A stretch of DNA of 5,153 nt from Deltaproteobacteria bacterium (lineage in GTDB: Bacteria > Myxococcota_A > UBA9160 > SMWR01), in assembly GCA_019313605.1 (NCBI GenBank), contig JAFDAW010000244.1, positions 1 to 5,153 of the forward strand, in the 5' to 3' direction. Below are positions 1 through 5,153 of the stretch, piece after piece. The translations under genes were made by a program, and so were the position numbers. The notes under the pieces are model-generated. The model saw only the letters and a program-made list of their open reading frames with translations. It ran no database searches and was not told where the DNA came from. Each line of letters opens with the position of its first letter. The first letter of the stretch is position 1.

Positions 1-446
1 TGCTCGGGTCCGCGGTTGGGGCACTCAGCAATTGGCTGAGAGAACACGGACTGCGTCCAAGGGCGAACGAGAAGCCACTGAAGCCCGAGCAGATTGCCAG
101 TGTCGAGCGCGGGCTCGATCAGATTCGCGCCGACCTGGAGTCGGACGGCATTCCGCTGCTGATCGTGTTGTTTCCGCGAGACTGGCAGCTCGGCGAACCC
201 GACCAGGTCGCTGCGAGCCCGCGTCAGCAATGGGCAAAGGGCTATTGCGAGCGGAATCAGATCGCCTGCATCGACATCCTGGATCACTACTTTGGGAAGC
301 CGATCGAATCCTATTTCCGAAGCGGAGATGACTCGCATCCACACGCGAAGGCCGCAAACGAGATCGCCGGGCTGATCGCTCCAGACGTCGTCCGAATCCT
401 CGACTCGGAAACGCCACCACCGGATGACACTCGGGTGGTTCGTTAG
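1..446 (+). CDS. SGNH/GDSL-type hydrolase, C-terminal part (5' end outside window)
   Basis: The frame is open from base 3 to the TAG at 444-446, giving 147 residues with no convincing internal start, so the gene begins upstream. The visible part reads as the second half of an SGNH-fold esterase/acyl hydrolase: a helix rich in charged residues, a hydrophobic strand (IPLLIVLFP, about 150-176), a segment reading CIDILDHYF, and then GDDSHPHAKA. The Asp at 327-329 and His at 336-338 form the DxxH pair that supplies two of the catalytic triad residues in this family. A helix follows (AANEIAGLIAPDVVRIL), as is usual after that motif. The nucleophilic Ser (GDS block) and the oxyanion Gly/Asn blocks would lie upstream and cannot be checked. 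Such enzymes commonly remove or transfer O-acetyl groups on sugars or cleave lipid esters; the substrate here is unknown. The gene converges on the aldolase gene, with overlapping stop codons. Confidence 0.72.
   Translation, partial: LGSAVGALSNWLREHGLRPRANEKPLKPEQIASVERGLDQIRADLESDGIPLLIVLFPRDWQLGEPDQVAASPRQQWAKGYCERNQIACIDILDHYFGKPIESYFRSGDDSHPHAKAANEIAGLIAPDVVRILDSETPPPDDTRVVR
416..439. terminator. possible weak bidirectional hairpin at the convergent gene ends
   Basis: ACCACC at 416-421 pairs perfectly with GGTGGT at 434-439 around a 12-base loop. It sits in the last codons of the SGNH hydrolase gene and just beyond the aldolase stop. A short T-containing stretch follows on the plus strand and a TTT on the minus strand, but neither is a real U-tract. 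The position suits a shared terminator for two convergent genes; the stem is short and may be chance. Confidence 0.22.
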
Positions 447-1777
447 TCGCGATCAAATCCCGCAGCGGATTTGACGCGCAGGGACGTCCAGGCCTGGAGT
501 TCGGAAATCGCCTCACTGCAACCGGGAAGCGCACGGATCCGGGATGCGGGCCGGGACGCCGCCTCGATCGCGGGCCGCGGATTCCCTGAGACGCGAACGT
601 CCACACCATCGACACCATCGACGACCTCGGCCTCGGTCTTTCCGTCACCACCCAAGAGCCATAGAGTGCACGTCACACCGCGCTTCGCCGCGAGATTTTC
701 GGCCGCCCCCACCCGACCGGGCACACCGGTGGTTTTGGGCATGCTGAGCAAACCCTCCGATCCAGTGGGCTCCCCCTTCCCGGCTCGCGTCTTCAGCGAA
801 GCATTCTTGAGGATCTCCTCATCGACGCGAGTCTGATCGATCTCTCCTACCCGTGCGATCAATTCGTGAGGATCGAGTTGATGTGCCCTCGCCCACTCGA
901 GGATGCCGCCGACATACATCGAGTGCACCTTCGCGAGGCCCAATGACCCGCTGATCGTCTCCTGGTGGCGGTGATGGAGCAGGGGCGCGGCTTCGCTCTC
1001 CGCCAGATGAATCAGTTCGAGTTCATCCTTCTCGTCCCAGATCCCATACTCCCGCTTGGCCAGAGCCACGATGATTTCCGTTGCGGTGTTTCCCGATCCG
1101 CGCCCCACGCCGAACAAGGTCGAATCGACGAGCTTCGCCCCGCAGTCGATCGCGACGAGTGCGTTGGCAATTGCGAGCCGGATGTTGTCGTGACCGTGAA
1201 AACCAAACGGAACGGAAGTCGCTTCCGAAACCGCTTCGAAGTAATGGCGCACTTCGTGGGGCAGCATGCCTCCGGCAGAATCGACGAGGTAATTCATCTG
1301 CGTGCCGAACTGTTCGGCTCGAAGGCAATTCTGCGCAAACTCCTCCGCGGGCAAGGTGTACGACTTCATGAAGTTCGTGCAGACGTACAAGTCGAGTTTT
1401 CGAGCGTGCTCGACGAAGGGCATCATCGAATCGATCCGATCGAGGTCTGCTCCAACCCGGAGAAAATCGAGTCCGAGATCGGCGGCCGCAGAAATGTCGT
1501 CGATCTTCGCGACGCCGGGAATTGCGAACATTCCGATCTTCGCCCGATTGACCGCGGCCTTCGCCGCGACGATGTAGTCGGCATCGCTCGCAGCGGCGGC
1601 GGCATAAACCTGGGACGCCCCGATACCAAGACCGTGGCCGATCTCGATGAAATTCATCCCGCAGGCTTCGAGCTTGCCGGCGAGCCAGCCGGTATCTCGG
1701 GCGGTGAACTGAAAGTCGACTACGTAGTTCCCGTCGCGCAGCGTCGTCTCGAGAATGTCCAGTTCGCTTGAGATCAT
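443..1777 (-). CDS. DRE-TIM metallolyase, aldolase of the 4-hydroxy-2-oxovalerate aldolase-like group, with C-terminal extension
   Basis: The product has 444 residues. The ATG at 1775-1777 is set by a GGAG seven bases upstream. Residues 1-265 or so form a TIM barrel: LRDG at 13-16 (R14 and metal ligand D15), EIGHG at 45-49, NFMKSY at 135-140, DSAGG at 166-170, FHGHDN at 193-198 (metal ligands H194, H196) and GVGRGSGN at 223-230. These match the pyruvate-type aldolase/HMG-CoA lyase/isopropylmalate synthase superfamily, which uses a divalent metal for retro-aldol or Claisen chemistry. A mostly helical region follows to about residue 340. A tail of about 100 residues then ends the protein, making it clearly longer than DmpG/BphI aldolases (about 340-350 by memory). 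Tyr18 occupies the place of the catalytic His of DmpG/BphI, so the exact reaction is uncertain. No acylating aldehyde dehydrogenase is adjacent. It is probably co-transcribed with the upstream cyclase gene. Confidence 0.85.
   Translation of the reverse strand: MISSELDILETTLRDGNYVVDFQFTARDTGWLAGKLEACGMNFIEIGHGLGIGASQVYAAAAASDADYIVAAKAAVNRAKIGMFAIPGVAKIDDISAAADLGLDFLRVGADLDRIDSMMPFVEHARKLDLYVCTNFMKSYTLPAEEFAQNCLRAEQFGTQMNYLVDSAGGMLPHEVRHYFEAVSEATSVPFGFHGHDNIRLAIANALVAIDCGAKLVDSTLFGVGRGSGNTATEIIVALAKREYGIWDEKDELELIHLAESEAAPLLHHRHQETISGSLGLAKVHSMYVGGILEWARAHQLDPHELIARVGEIDQTRVDEEILKNASLKTRAGKGEPTGSEGLLSMPKTTGVPGRVGAAENLAAKRGVTCTLWLLGGDGKTEAEVVDGVDGVDVRVSGNPRPAIEAASRPASRIRALPGCSEAISELQAWTSLRVKSAAGFDRD
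603..620. repeat. 9-base tandem repeat inside the aldolase tail
   Basis: Two perfect copies of ACACCATCG lie at 603-611 and 612-620, followed by a degenerate third copy (ACGACCTCG, 621-629). The period is a multiple of three, so the reading frame is kept. It encodes the VDGVDGVDV run near the aldolase C-terminus. It is probably simple replication slippage tolerated in a loop between the tail's strands. Confidence 0.7.
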
Positions 1778-1784
1778 AATGGCA

Positions 1785-1788
1785 CTCC
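1785..1788 (-). promoter_or_regulatory. Shine-Dalgarno of the aldolase gene
   Basis: On the minus strand GGAG is followed by seven bases and then the ATG at 1777. It lies wholly within the 17-base gap after the cyclase stop (1795-1797). It supports this start and independent re-initiation on a shared cyclase-aldolase mRNA. Confidence 0.7.
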
Positions 1789-1794
1789 AGATTT

Positions 1795-2460
1795 TCAGTC
1801 GGGTATCTGCGCCACAGCGCGGCAGGGGCAGCCGTCGCCCCCAATCAACTTGAGCGGTAACGCAATGAGTTGAAACTCGGGCGTCTCGATCTGCTCGAGA
1901 TTGAGCAGATTCTCGAGCAGCACGAGCCCGGTACGCAGAAGGATCCCGTGATTCGGTGCCTGGATCCCCGGCCGCGTCTCGGCGTCACAGTCCACGTTGG
2001 GAAAATCCATCCCCAACAATGCGAGGTCGAACTTCGCGAGGTATTGGGATGCTTCGCGGGTCAAGAAGGGGCCCTGGGTGAAATACTCTGCGCTGCCCCA
2101 CTGCTTCCGCGCCCAGCCGGTTTCGAGCACGACGCGTCGACTCCGCTCGAGGATGTCGCACACCCGCTCCAAGTCGAGCACATCAATCGGCTTTTGCTTC
2201 GTGACGTCATCGAAACGGATCAGGGCGGCACTCCCACAAAAGACGTCGATCGCGATCTCGTCGATCGTCACACCTCCCTCGATCGCATGAGCGGGTGCGT
2301 CGAGATGGGTCGATACATGCGTGCCGAAACTCACGCGATGCACGAGGCGCTTGTCTTTTTCGTGGGTCGCGACCGGTATCATTTCGACCGGAGGGAGATG
2401 GGGCGCTGGATGGCGCACCATTCCAGCAGCGAGCTCAGCCGTCAGATCGATGAACCGCAT
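1795..2460 (-). CDS. cyclase family / kynurenine formamidase-like metal-dependent hydrolase
   Basis: From the ATG at 2458-2460 the product has 221 residues, close to the usual size of about 210-220 for this family. It opens MRFIDLT, as family members do. The signature HVSTHLDAPAH is at residues 48-58, giving expected metal ligands H48, H52 and D54. H171 and E183 have the His-x11-Glu spacing of the remaining active-site pair in KynB-type enzymes. LETGW (112-116), GMDFPNVD (150-157) and DGCPCRAVA (209-217) are further family blocks. The fold includes arylformamidases, isatin hydrolases and uncharacterised 'cyclases', so the substrate is open; no other tryptophan-degradation gene is in the window, and KynB is not claimed. 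A longer reading from a TTG at 2532 would add 24 Arg/Ser/Glu-rich residues with no family match and is rejected. The Shine-Dalgarno is weak (GCGGGA, about six bases upstream). The gene is followed 17 bases later by the aldolase, probably in one operon. Confidence 0.88.
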   Translation of the reverse strand: MRFIDLTAELAAGMVRHPAPHLPPVEMIPVATHEKDKRLVHRVSFGTHVSTHLDAPAHAIEGGVTIDEIAIDVFCGSAALIRFDDVTKQKPIDVLDLERVCDILERSRRVVLETGWARKQWGSAEYFTQGPFLTREASQYLAKFDLALLGMDFPNVDCDAETRPGIQAPNHGILLRTGLVLLENLLNLEQIETPEFQLIALPLKLIGGDGCPCRAVAQIPD

Positions 2461-2604
2461 CTCAAATCCCGCCTGTTCGCCCGCTCGTTCTCGCCCTGTC
2501 CGAACCGAGCTCAATCGGAGGGATAGAGACAATACCAGACGCCTCTCACGCGGACGAGACTCGGCGACCCTCGCGGGCCTTCGGATCGGAGTTTCAATCG
2601 GCCG
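2461..2604. other. 144-base spacer between methyltransferase and cyclase genes
   Basis: No family-like open frame, clear sigma-70 promoter pair or hairpin with a U-tract was found on the minus strand. The gap is long compared with the 17-base cyclase-aldolase gap. It may hold an internal promoter or an untranslated leader, or the three genes may still be one transcript. The sequence does not decide between these. Confidence 0.5.
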
Positions 2605-3531
2605 TCAGGGCAGCGGATTCTGGATCGCGCGAATCTCGCGCCACTGGTCGTCCACCAATCTGGAGTCGGGCAGCGAGTCTGGATCTTGCTTGCCGGGCGC
2701 GCACAGATATCCGACGTGAAGGTGGTCCACCGCATAATCGATTCCGAGGACGTCGAAGCCACTGCGCGCGAGATACGCGCGCATGGTTTCGTCCGTCAAG
2801 TAGTAGGGGTGATCGATCTTGACGGCCTCTTCCACGGAGCCATTGCGGCGGTAGGCGGCCCGGAAGTCGACGATATCGACGAAGAAGAGACCGTCTTCGG
2901 AGAGCAGGCTGCGAATCTTGGAGAGCGACAGCGACACGTCCAGCAGGTGATCGACGGTCTGACAGAGAACGATGAAATCGTAGGTAGCGCCGCCCGCATC
3001 GTAGTCCTCGACGAAACCGGTGACGGTTTTCAGCCCGAATGCGCGGGCAACCTCGATTTCAAACGGGGCCGGGTCGATGACCGTTGCCTGGAGATCGAAA
3101 CGCTCCTTCATCACGTGCGCCACGACACCGGTTGATCCGCCGACATCGAGCAGGGTTTTACAGCTGCGCCCTTGCATCCGCGGTTCGATGAAATCGGCGC
3201 GCGCCGACGCGTATTCGCGCTGCTCGTCCTGAATCGACGCCGCGTCGATCAATCGGCCGTGATAGGCGCTCACCAGCGGCCGGTACACGCCGGTGTAGAA
3301 TTCGGTGTATGCATCCGCGGTCATCACCGGATTAAGGAAGACCAGCCCACAGCGCAGGCAGCCGTCGGCCGTCGCGGGATACCCGTAGCGGTCTCGATGG
3401 ACGAGAGTGACGAAGCGATTGCCGCCGCAAAGGTTGCAGCGTAGCGCCCGTCGGACGGGCTTTGCCGCGTAGTCGTAGCCCAGCGACGCGATCCGTTCCT
3501 GCCGCGCTTGCGATCCGGTCTTTTCTCCCAT
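2605..3531 (-). CDS. class I SAM-dependent methyltransferase with N-terminal zinc-binding motif
   Basis: The product has 308 residues. The ATG at 3529-3531 is the first available start, because an in-frame TAG lies a few codons upstream; the Shine-Dalgarno is weak (TAGG, seven bases away). The N-terminus carries a paired CxxC zinc site at C32/C35 and C58/C61, followed by CGLVFLNPVMT and a Tyr/Phe-rich FYTGVYRPL block typical of this group. The Rossmann domain follows: motif I LLDVGGSTG at 127-135, an acidic residue at the end of the second strand (D153) that should bind SAM ribose, and QTVDHLLD at 191-198 as the motif IV/catalytic-loop region. The protein ends about 100 residues later, so it lacks the C-terminal domain of NovU/TylCIII-type sugar C-methyltransferases. 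Related proteins are common in surface-glycan clusters. The acceptor and the atom methylated are unknown. Confidence 0.88.
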   Translation of the reverse strand: MGEKTGSQARQERIASLGYDYAAKPVRRALRCNLCGGNRFVTLVHRDRYGYPATADGCLRCGLVFLNPVMTADAYTEFYTGVYRPLVSAYHGRLIDAASIQDEQREYASARADFIEPRMQGRSCKTLLDVGGSTGVVAHVMKERFDLQATVIDPAPFEIEVARAFGLKTVTGFVEDYDAGGATYDFIVLCQTVDHLLDVSLSLSKIRSLLSEDGLFFVDIVDFRAAYRRNGSVEEAVKIDHPYYLTDETMRAYLARSGFDVLGIDYAVDHLHVGYLCAPGKQDPDSLPDSRLVDDQWREIRAIQNPLP

Positions 3532-3703
3532 TCGGGCGCCTAGGCTACCATCTCACGCGACAGGCCACCAACACGCAGATCGCGCAGCCTGGAAATGCTC
3601 GCCACTCCACGCATAACGCGCATGCCGCCGGCTGGCCGCTCGTACCCACGCTATCTTCGTCGACGCTCGAGAAAATGATCGGGCGATCGTCCGGAGAAAT
3701 TGG
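3532..3703. promoter_or_regulatory. divergent intergenic region between methyltransferase and oxygenase
   Basis: This 172-base spacer must hold or transmit the start signals for two outward-facing genes. No strong -35/-10 pair was recognised on either strand; CATAAC (around 3612) and TATCTT (around 3651) are -10-like but lack credible -35 partners. A near-palindrome centred on CGATCG (GGGCGATCGTCC) lies just before the oxygenase Shine-Dalgarno and could be an operator or chance. CCTAGG at 3539-3544 is a short palindrome close to the methyltransferase start. Confidence 0.45.
3693..3696 (+). promoter_or_regulatory. Shine-Dalgarno of the oxygenase gene
   Basis: GGAG is followed by seven bases and then the ATG at 3704-3706. 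This is good spacing and fixes the oxygenase start. Confidence 0.75.
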
Positions 3704-4489
3704 ATGACTGAGTTCGACACAAGCCAGCTGTTCCTGTCGAAGAGATTGAGCGAGGTGAGAATCGACCCTTGCTGCTTCTTCCAGGTCGACGACTATCTCC
3801 CGGACGATTTCTACCAGGCGTTGCGCGAGACGTTTCCCGACGAATCGACCTATGAGAGCGACGACTCGAAGAAGAAGGGGTTCCGCTCGTCCGTCGAGTC
3901 CGATTCGTTCGATTCATTCTGTGACTCGAACCCGGCCTGGCGACGATTGATCGATTTCTTCAGTTCAGCGGATTTCAGCGCCGACGCGAGGAAGGCTCTG
4001 GCTCCCGCGCTGCTCGATGCGCGCGGTGTCGTCGAGCGCCGCCCGTGGCTCGACTGCACCAGGCGAGCCGTTCCGAACAATCCGCTTCGCTACATCTTTC
4101 AGGAACCGATTCGGACGACCTTCCAGATCAGCCTGCTCCCGAAAGACGGAGTCGTCGTCCCCCACACAGACGCACCGCGCAAGTTGATCAGCCTGCTGCT
4201 CTACTTCCGGGATCCGGATTGGAAGGATTCCTACGGTGGAGCGACAGAATTCTATTCGCCCCTGAATCCAAAGCTCGCCCGCAGCTGGGCTCCGACGGAT
4301 CGGATCCCGTTCGAACAATTCAAGCTGATCGGCGCAGCGGGATTCGCGCGAAATCGATTGTCGGGTTTCGTGCGCTCGGATGCATCCTTCCACGGCGTAC
4401 CCCCGATCACCTGCCCTCCCGGCATGTCGCGCCGCGTGCTCCTGATCAACATCAAGCGACTCAAGTGGTCCAAGCGCCACGATCCGTGA
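3704..4489 (+). CDS. 2-oxoglutarate/Fe(II)-dependent oxygenase
   Basis: The product has 261 residues. It opens with a region around FFQVDDYLPDDFYQALRETFP (about 24-44) that resembles the N-terminal part of prolyl-hydroxylase-like oxygenases. The double-stranded beta-helix core is seen in RTTFQISLLP (around 136-145), then PHTDAPRKLISLLLYF with the iron ligands H154 and D156, then GGATEFY and the distal iron ligand H230 in SFHGVPPI. R243 or R244 in SRRVLLINI is the likely 2-oxoglutarate carboxylate binder. The HxD...H facial triad is therefore complete and the protein is probably active, hydroxylating or otherwise oxidising an unknown substrate with O2 and 2-oxoglutarate. No signal peptide is seen, so it should be cytoplasmic. 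It is divergent from the methyltransferase and may share its regulation. Its last codons and stop fall in the first copy of a 32-base tandem duplication. Confidence 0.87.
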   Translation: MTEFDTSQLFLSKRLSEVRIDPCCFFQVDDYLPDDFYQALRETFPDESTYESDDSKKKGFRSSVESDSFDSFCDSNPAWRRLIDFFSSADFSADARKALAPALLDARGVVERRPWLDCTRRAVPNNPLRYIFQEPIRTTFQISLLPKDGVVVPHTDAPRKLISLLLYFRDPDWKDSYGGATEFYSPLNPKLARSWAPTDRIPFEQFKLIGAAGFARNRLSGFVRSDASFHGVPPITCPPGMSRRVLLINIKRLKWSKRHDP

Positions 4490-4529
4490 GCGGGGGGTGG
4501 TCCAAGCGCCACGATCCGTGAGCGGGGGG
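4465..4529. repeat. perfect 32-base tandem duplication across the oxygenase stop codon
   Basis: Copy 1 is 4465-4496 and copy 2 is 4497-4528, identical throughout, with one further matching base at 4529. Each unit begins GTGGTCCAAGCGCCAC and ends in a run of G. The unit contains the oxygenase end (WSKRHDP and TGA). Because 32 is not a multiple of three, copy 2 encodes the same heptapeptide and stop (4519-4521) in another frame. The identity of the copies indicates a recent event or an assembly artefact; the G runs (4492-4497, 4524-4530) are error-prone for sequencing. The duplicated material fills most of the 48-base gap before the convergent gene. Confidence 0.93.
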
Positions 4530-4537
4530 GTACTCGT

Positions 4538-5153
4538 TCAGTCAGCGCCCGGAGCGGGCGTGTTGATCGGGCCGAGCGCAGCTTCGATCGCGTCGACGTC
4601 GGGGATATCTCCCGGCTCATAGCCGACCAGGGCTTCTCGGATTGCTTTCAGGTGGGCCGGAGCGGTGCCGCAGCAACCGCCGATGATGCGCGCCCCCGCG
4701 TCCCGCGCCATGCGCGCGTAGCGGGCCATGATTTCCTCGTTGCCGCTGTAGACGACCTCACCGCCGACCATCTGCGGAATACCGCAGTTGCCCTTGGCGA
4801 TCAGCACGTCGGTGTCGGATCCGGCGCGGCGGAATCTGCAGATGGTATCGATCAGCATCGCCGGCCCGGCCCCGCAATTGGCACCGAACGCAATCGGTTG
4901 GGGGTCCAGCGTCTGAATGAATTCCCGCGCCTTCTCCGGCGTGTCACCCATCATGGTCCTTCCCACCGTGTCGAAGGTCATCGTCGATGCCACGGGCAGC
5001 CCTACACTCGCCGCCGCCGCGACGGCGGCCTTCAGTTCGCCGAGCGCGAAGATCGTCTCGAGCCAGAGCACATCCACGCCGCCCTCCGCGAGGGCCTGTG
5101 CCTGCTCGGCGAGCGTCGCCTCGGCCTCTTCCTCCGTCAGCGTCCCATAGGGC
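4538..5153 (-). CDS. homocysteine S-methyltransferase (betaine/MetH-N-terminal type), 5' end outside window
   Basis: The minus-strand frame is open from the window edge to the TGA at 4538-4540. It starts with PYGTLTEEEAEATLAEQA and EGGVDVLWLETI, both family blocks, so the internal GTG at 5077 is not the start. The three zinc-thiolate cysteines are present: one in GANCGAGP (codon 4874-4876) and the pair in GGCCGT (codons 4673-4675 and 4670-4672). These bind the zinc that activates homocysteine for methyl transfer to give methionine. The protein ends about 45 residues after the GGCCGT block, so it is a stand-alone methyltransferase and not full MetH, which would continue into pterin- and cobalamin-binding domains. 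The methyl donor (betaine, S-methylmethionine or other, or a split MetH partner) cannot be decided without the N-terminus and upstream genes. It is convergent with the oxygenase and looks functionally separate from it. Confidence 0.88.
   Translation of the reverse strand, partial: PYGTLTEEEAEATLAEQAQALAEGGVDVLWLETIFALGELKAAVAAAASVGLPVASTMTFDTVGRTMMGDTPEKAREFIQTLDPQPIAFGANCGAGPAMLIDTICRFRRAGSDTDVLIAKGNCGIPQMVGGEVVYSGNEEIMARYARMARDAGARIIGGCCGTAPAHLKAIREALVGYEPGDIPDVDAIEAALGPINTPAPGAD
4546..4560. terminator. short GC hairpin just past the oxygenase gene
   Basis: CGCCCG at 4546-4551 and CGGGCG at 4555-4560 form a perfect six-base stem with a three-base loop, 57 bases after the oxygenase stop and inside the last codons of the convergent methyltransferase gene. 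It could slow or end oxygenase transcription, but only a weak T-containing stretch (TGTTGATC) follows, so an intrinsic terminator is doubtful. Confidence 0.25.

Noticed and set aside
25..651. 208-codon minus-strand open frame over the SGNH hydrolase and aldolase end
   Set aside because: The product is very rich in Arg, Ser and Pro with no domain, and conflicts with two better-supported genes.
965..1771. 268-codon plus-strand open frame antisense to the aldolase
   Set aside because: It mirrors a gene whose frame carries complete metal-site and barrel motifs. Its own translation shows no domain and has the mixed Arg/Asp/Val content of an antisense shadow in GC-rich DNA.
1795..2460. Assignment of the cyclase as kynB
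   Set aside because: The fold and active-site residues fit, but many family members act on other substrates and no kynurenine pathway gene is nearby.
1870..2526. 218-codon plus-strand open frame antisense to the cyclase
   Set aside because: The opposite strand encodes the full cyclase signature and second active-site pair. This frame has no recognisable motif and no good ribosome site.
2461..2532. N-terminal extension of the cyclase from a TTG at 2532
   Set aside because: The added 24 residues are unlike the family, TTG is a poor start, and the family-typical MRFIDLT begins at the ATG at 2460.
3600..3660. Candidate sigma-70 promoter boxes (CATAAC, TATCTT) before the oxygenase
   Set aside because: Only four of six bases match the -10 consensus and no acceptable -35 box sits at 16-18 bases, so they were not called as promoters.
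4465..4512. Short GTGG/CCAC hairpins inside each 32-base repeat as terminators
   Set aside because: Four-base stems with eight-base loops and no U-tract are too weak to support termination.
4045..4521. 158-codon plus-strand open frame overlapping the oxygenase and ending in the same WSKRHDP tail
   Set aside because: It is out of frame with the iron-binding motifs. Its ending matches only because the 32-base duplication shifts frame.

Overview
The window is GC-rich bacterial chromosomal DNA (judged by eye, not computed). It is densely coded, with short gaps and many TCG/CGA-rich stretches, and fits a free-living Gram-negative of the proteobacterial or myxobacterial kind. The taxon cannot be fixed from the sequence alone. 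No tRNA, rRNA, CRISPR array, transposase or phage gene was seen.

Layout. Positions 1-446 (+) hold the 3' part of an SGNH/GDSL-type hydrolase gene, whose stop codon overlaps the stop of a convergent gene. Positions 3531-443 (-) hold three co-directional genes: a class I SAM methyltransferase with an N-terminal four-cysteine zinc site (3531-2605); after a 144-base gap, a cyclase-family (kynurenine formamidase-like) metal hydrolase (2460-1795); and, 17 bases further on with a good Shine-Dalgarno, a DRE-TIM metallolyase resembling 4-hydroxy-2-oxovalerate aldolase but with a long C-terminal tail (1777-443). A 172-base divergent spacer (3532-3703) separates the methyltransferase from a 2-oxoglutarate/Fe(II) oxygenase on the plus strand (3704-4489). 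The end of the oxygenase gene lies in a perfect 32-base tandem duplication (4465-4529). The window closes with the C-terminal two-thirds or so of a stand-alone homocysteine S-methyltransferase (4538 to beyond 5153, minus strand).

How the genes may work together. The hydrolase, the zinc-site methyltransferase, the oxygenase and the orphan aldolase/cyclase pair are all small-molecule or glycan tailoring types. Genes of these kinds often sit in surface-polysaccharide or natural-product loci, so the core may be part of such a cluster (inference). The tight cyclase-aldolase pair is the best-supported functional unit. The aldolase lacks the usual acylating aldehyde dehydrogenase and hydratase neighbours of catechol meta-cleavage, and it carries Tyr where the characterised aldolases have a catalytic His, so a different reaction is likely. 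The homocysteine methyltransferase looks like an unrelated housekeeping gene bordering the cluster.
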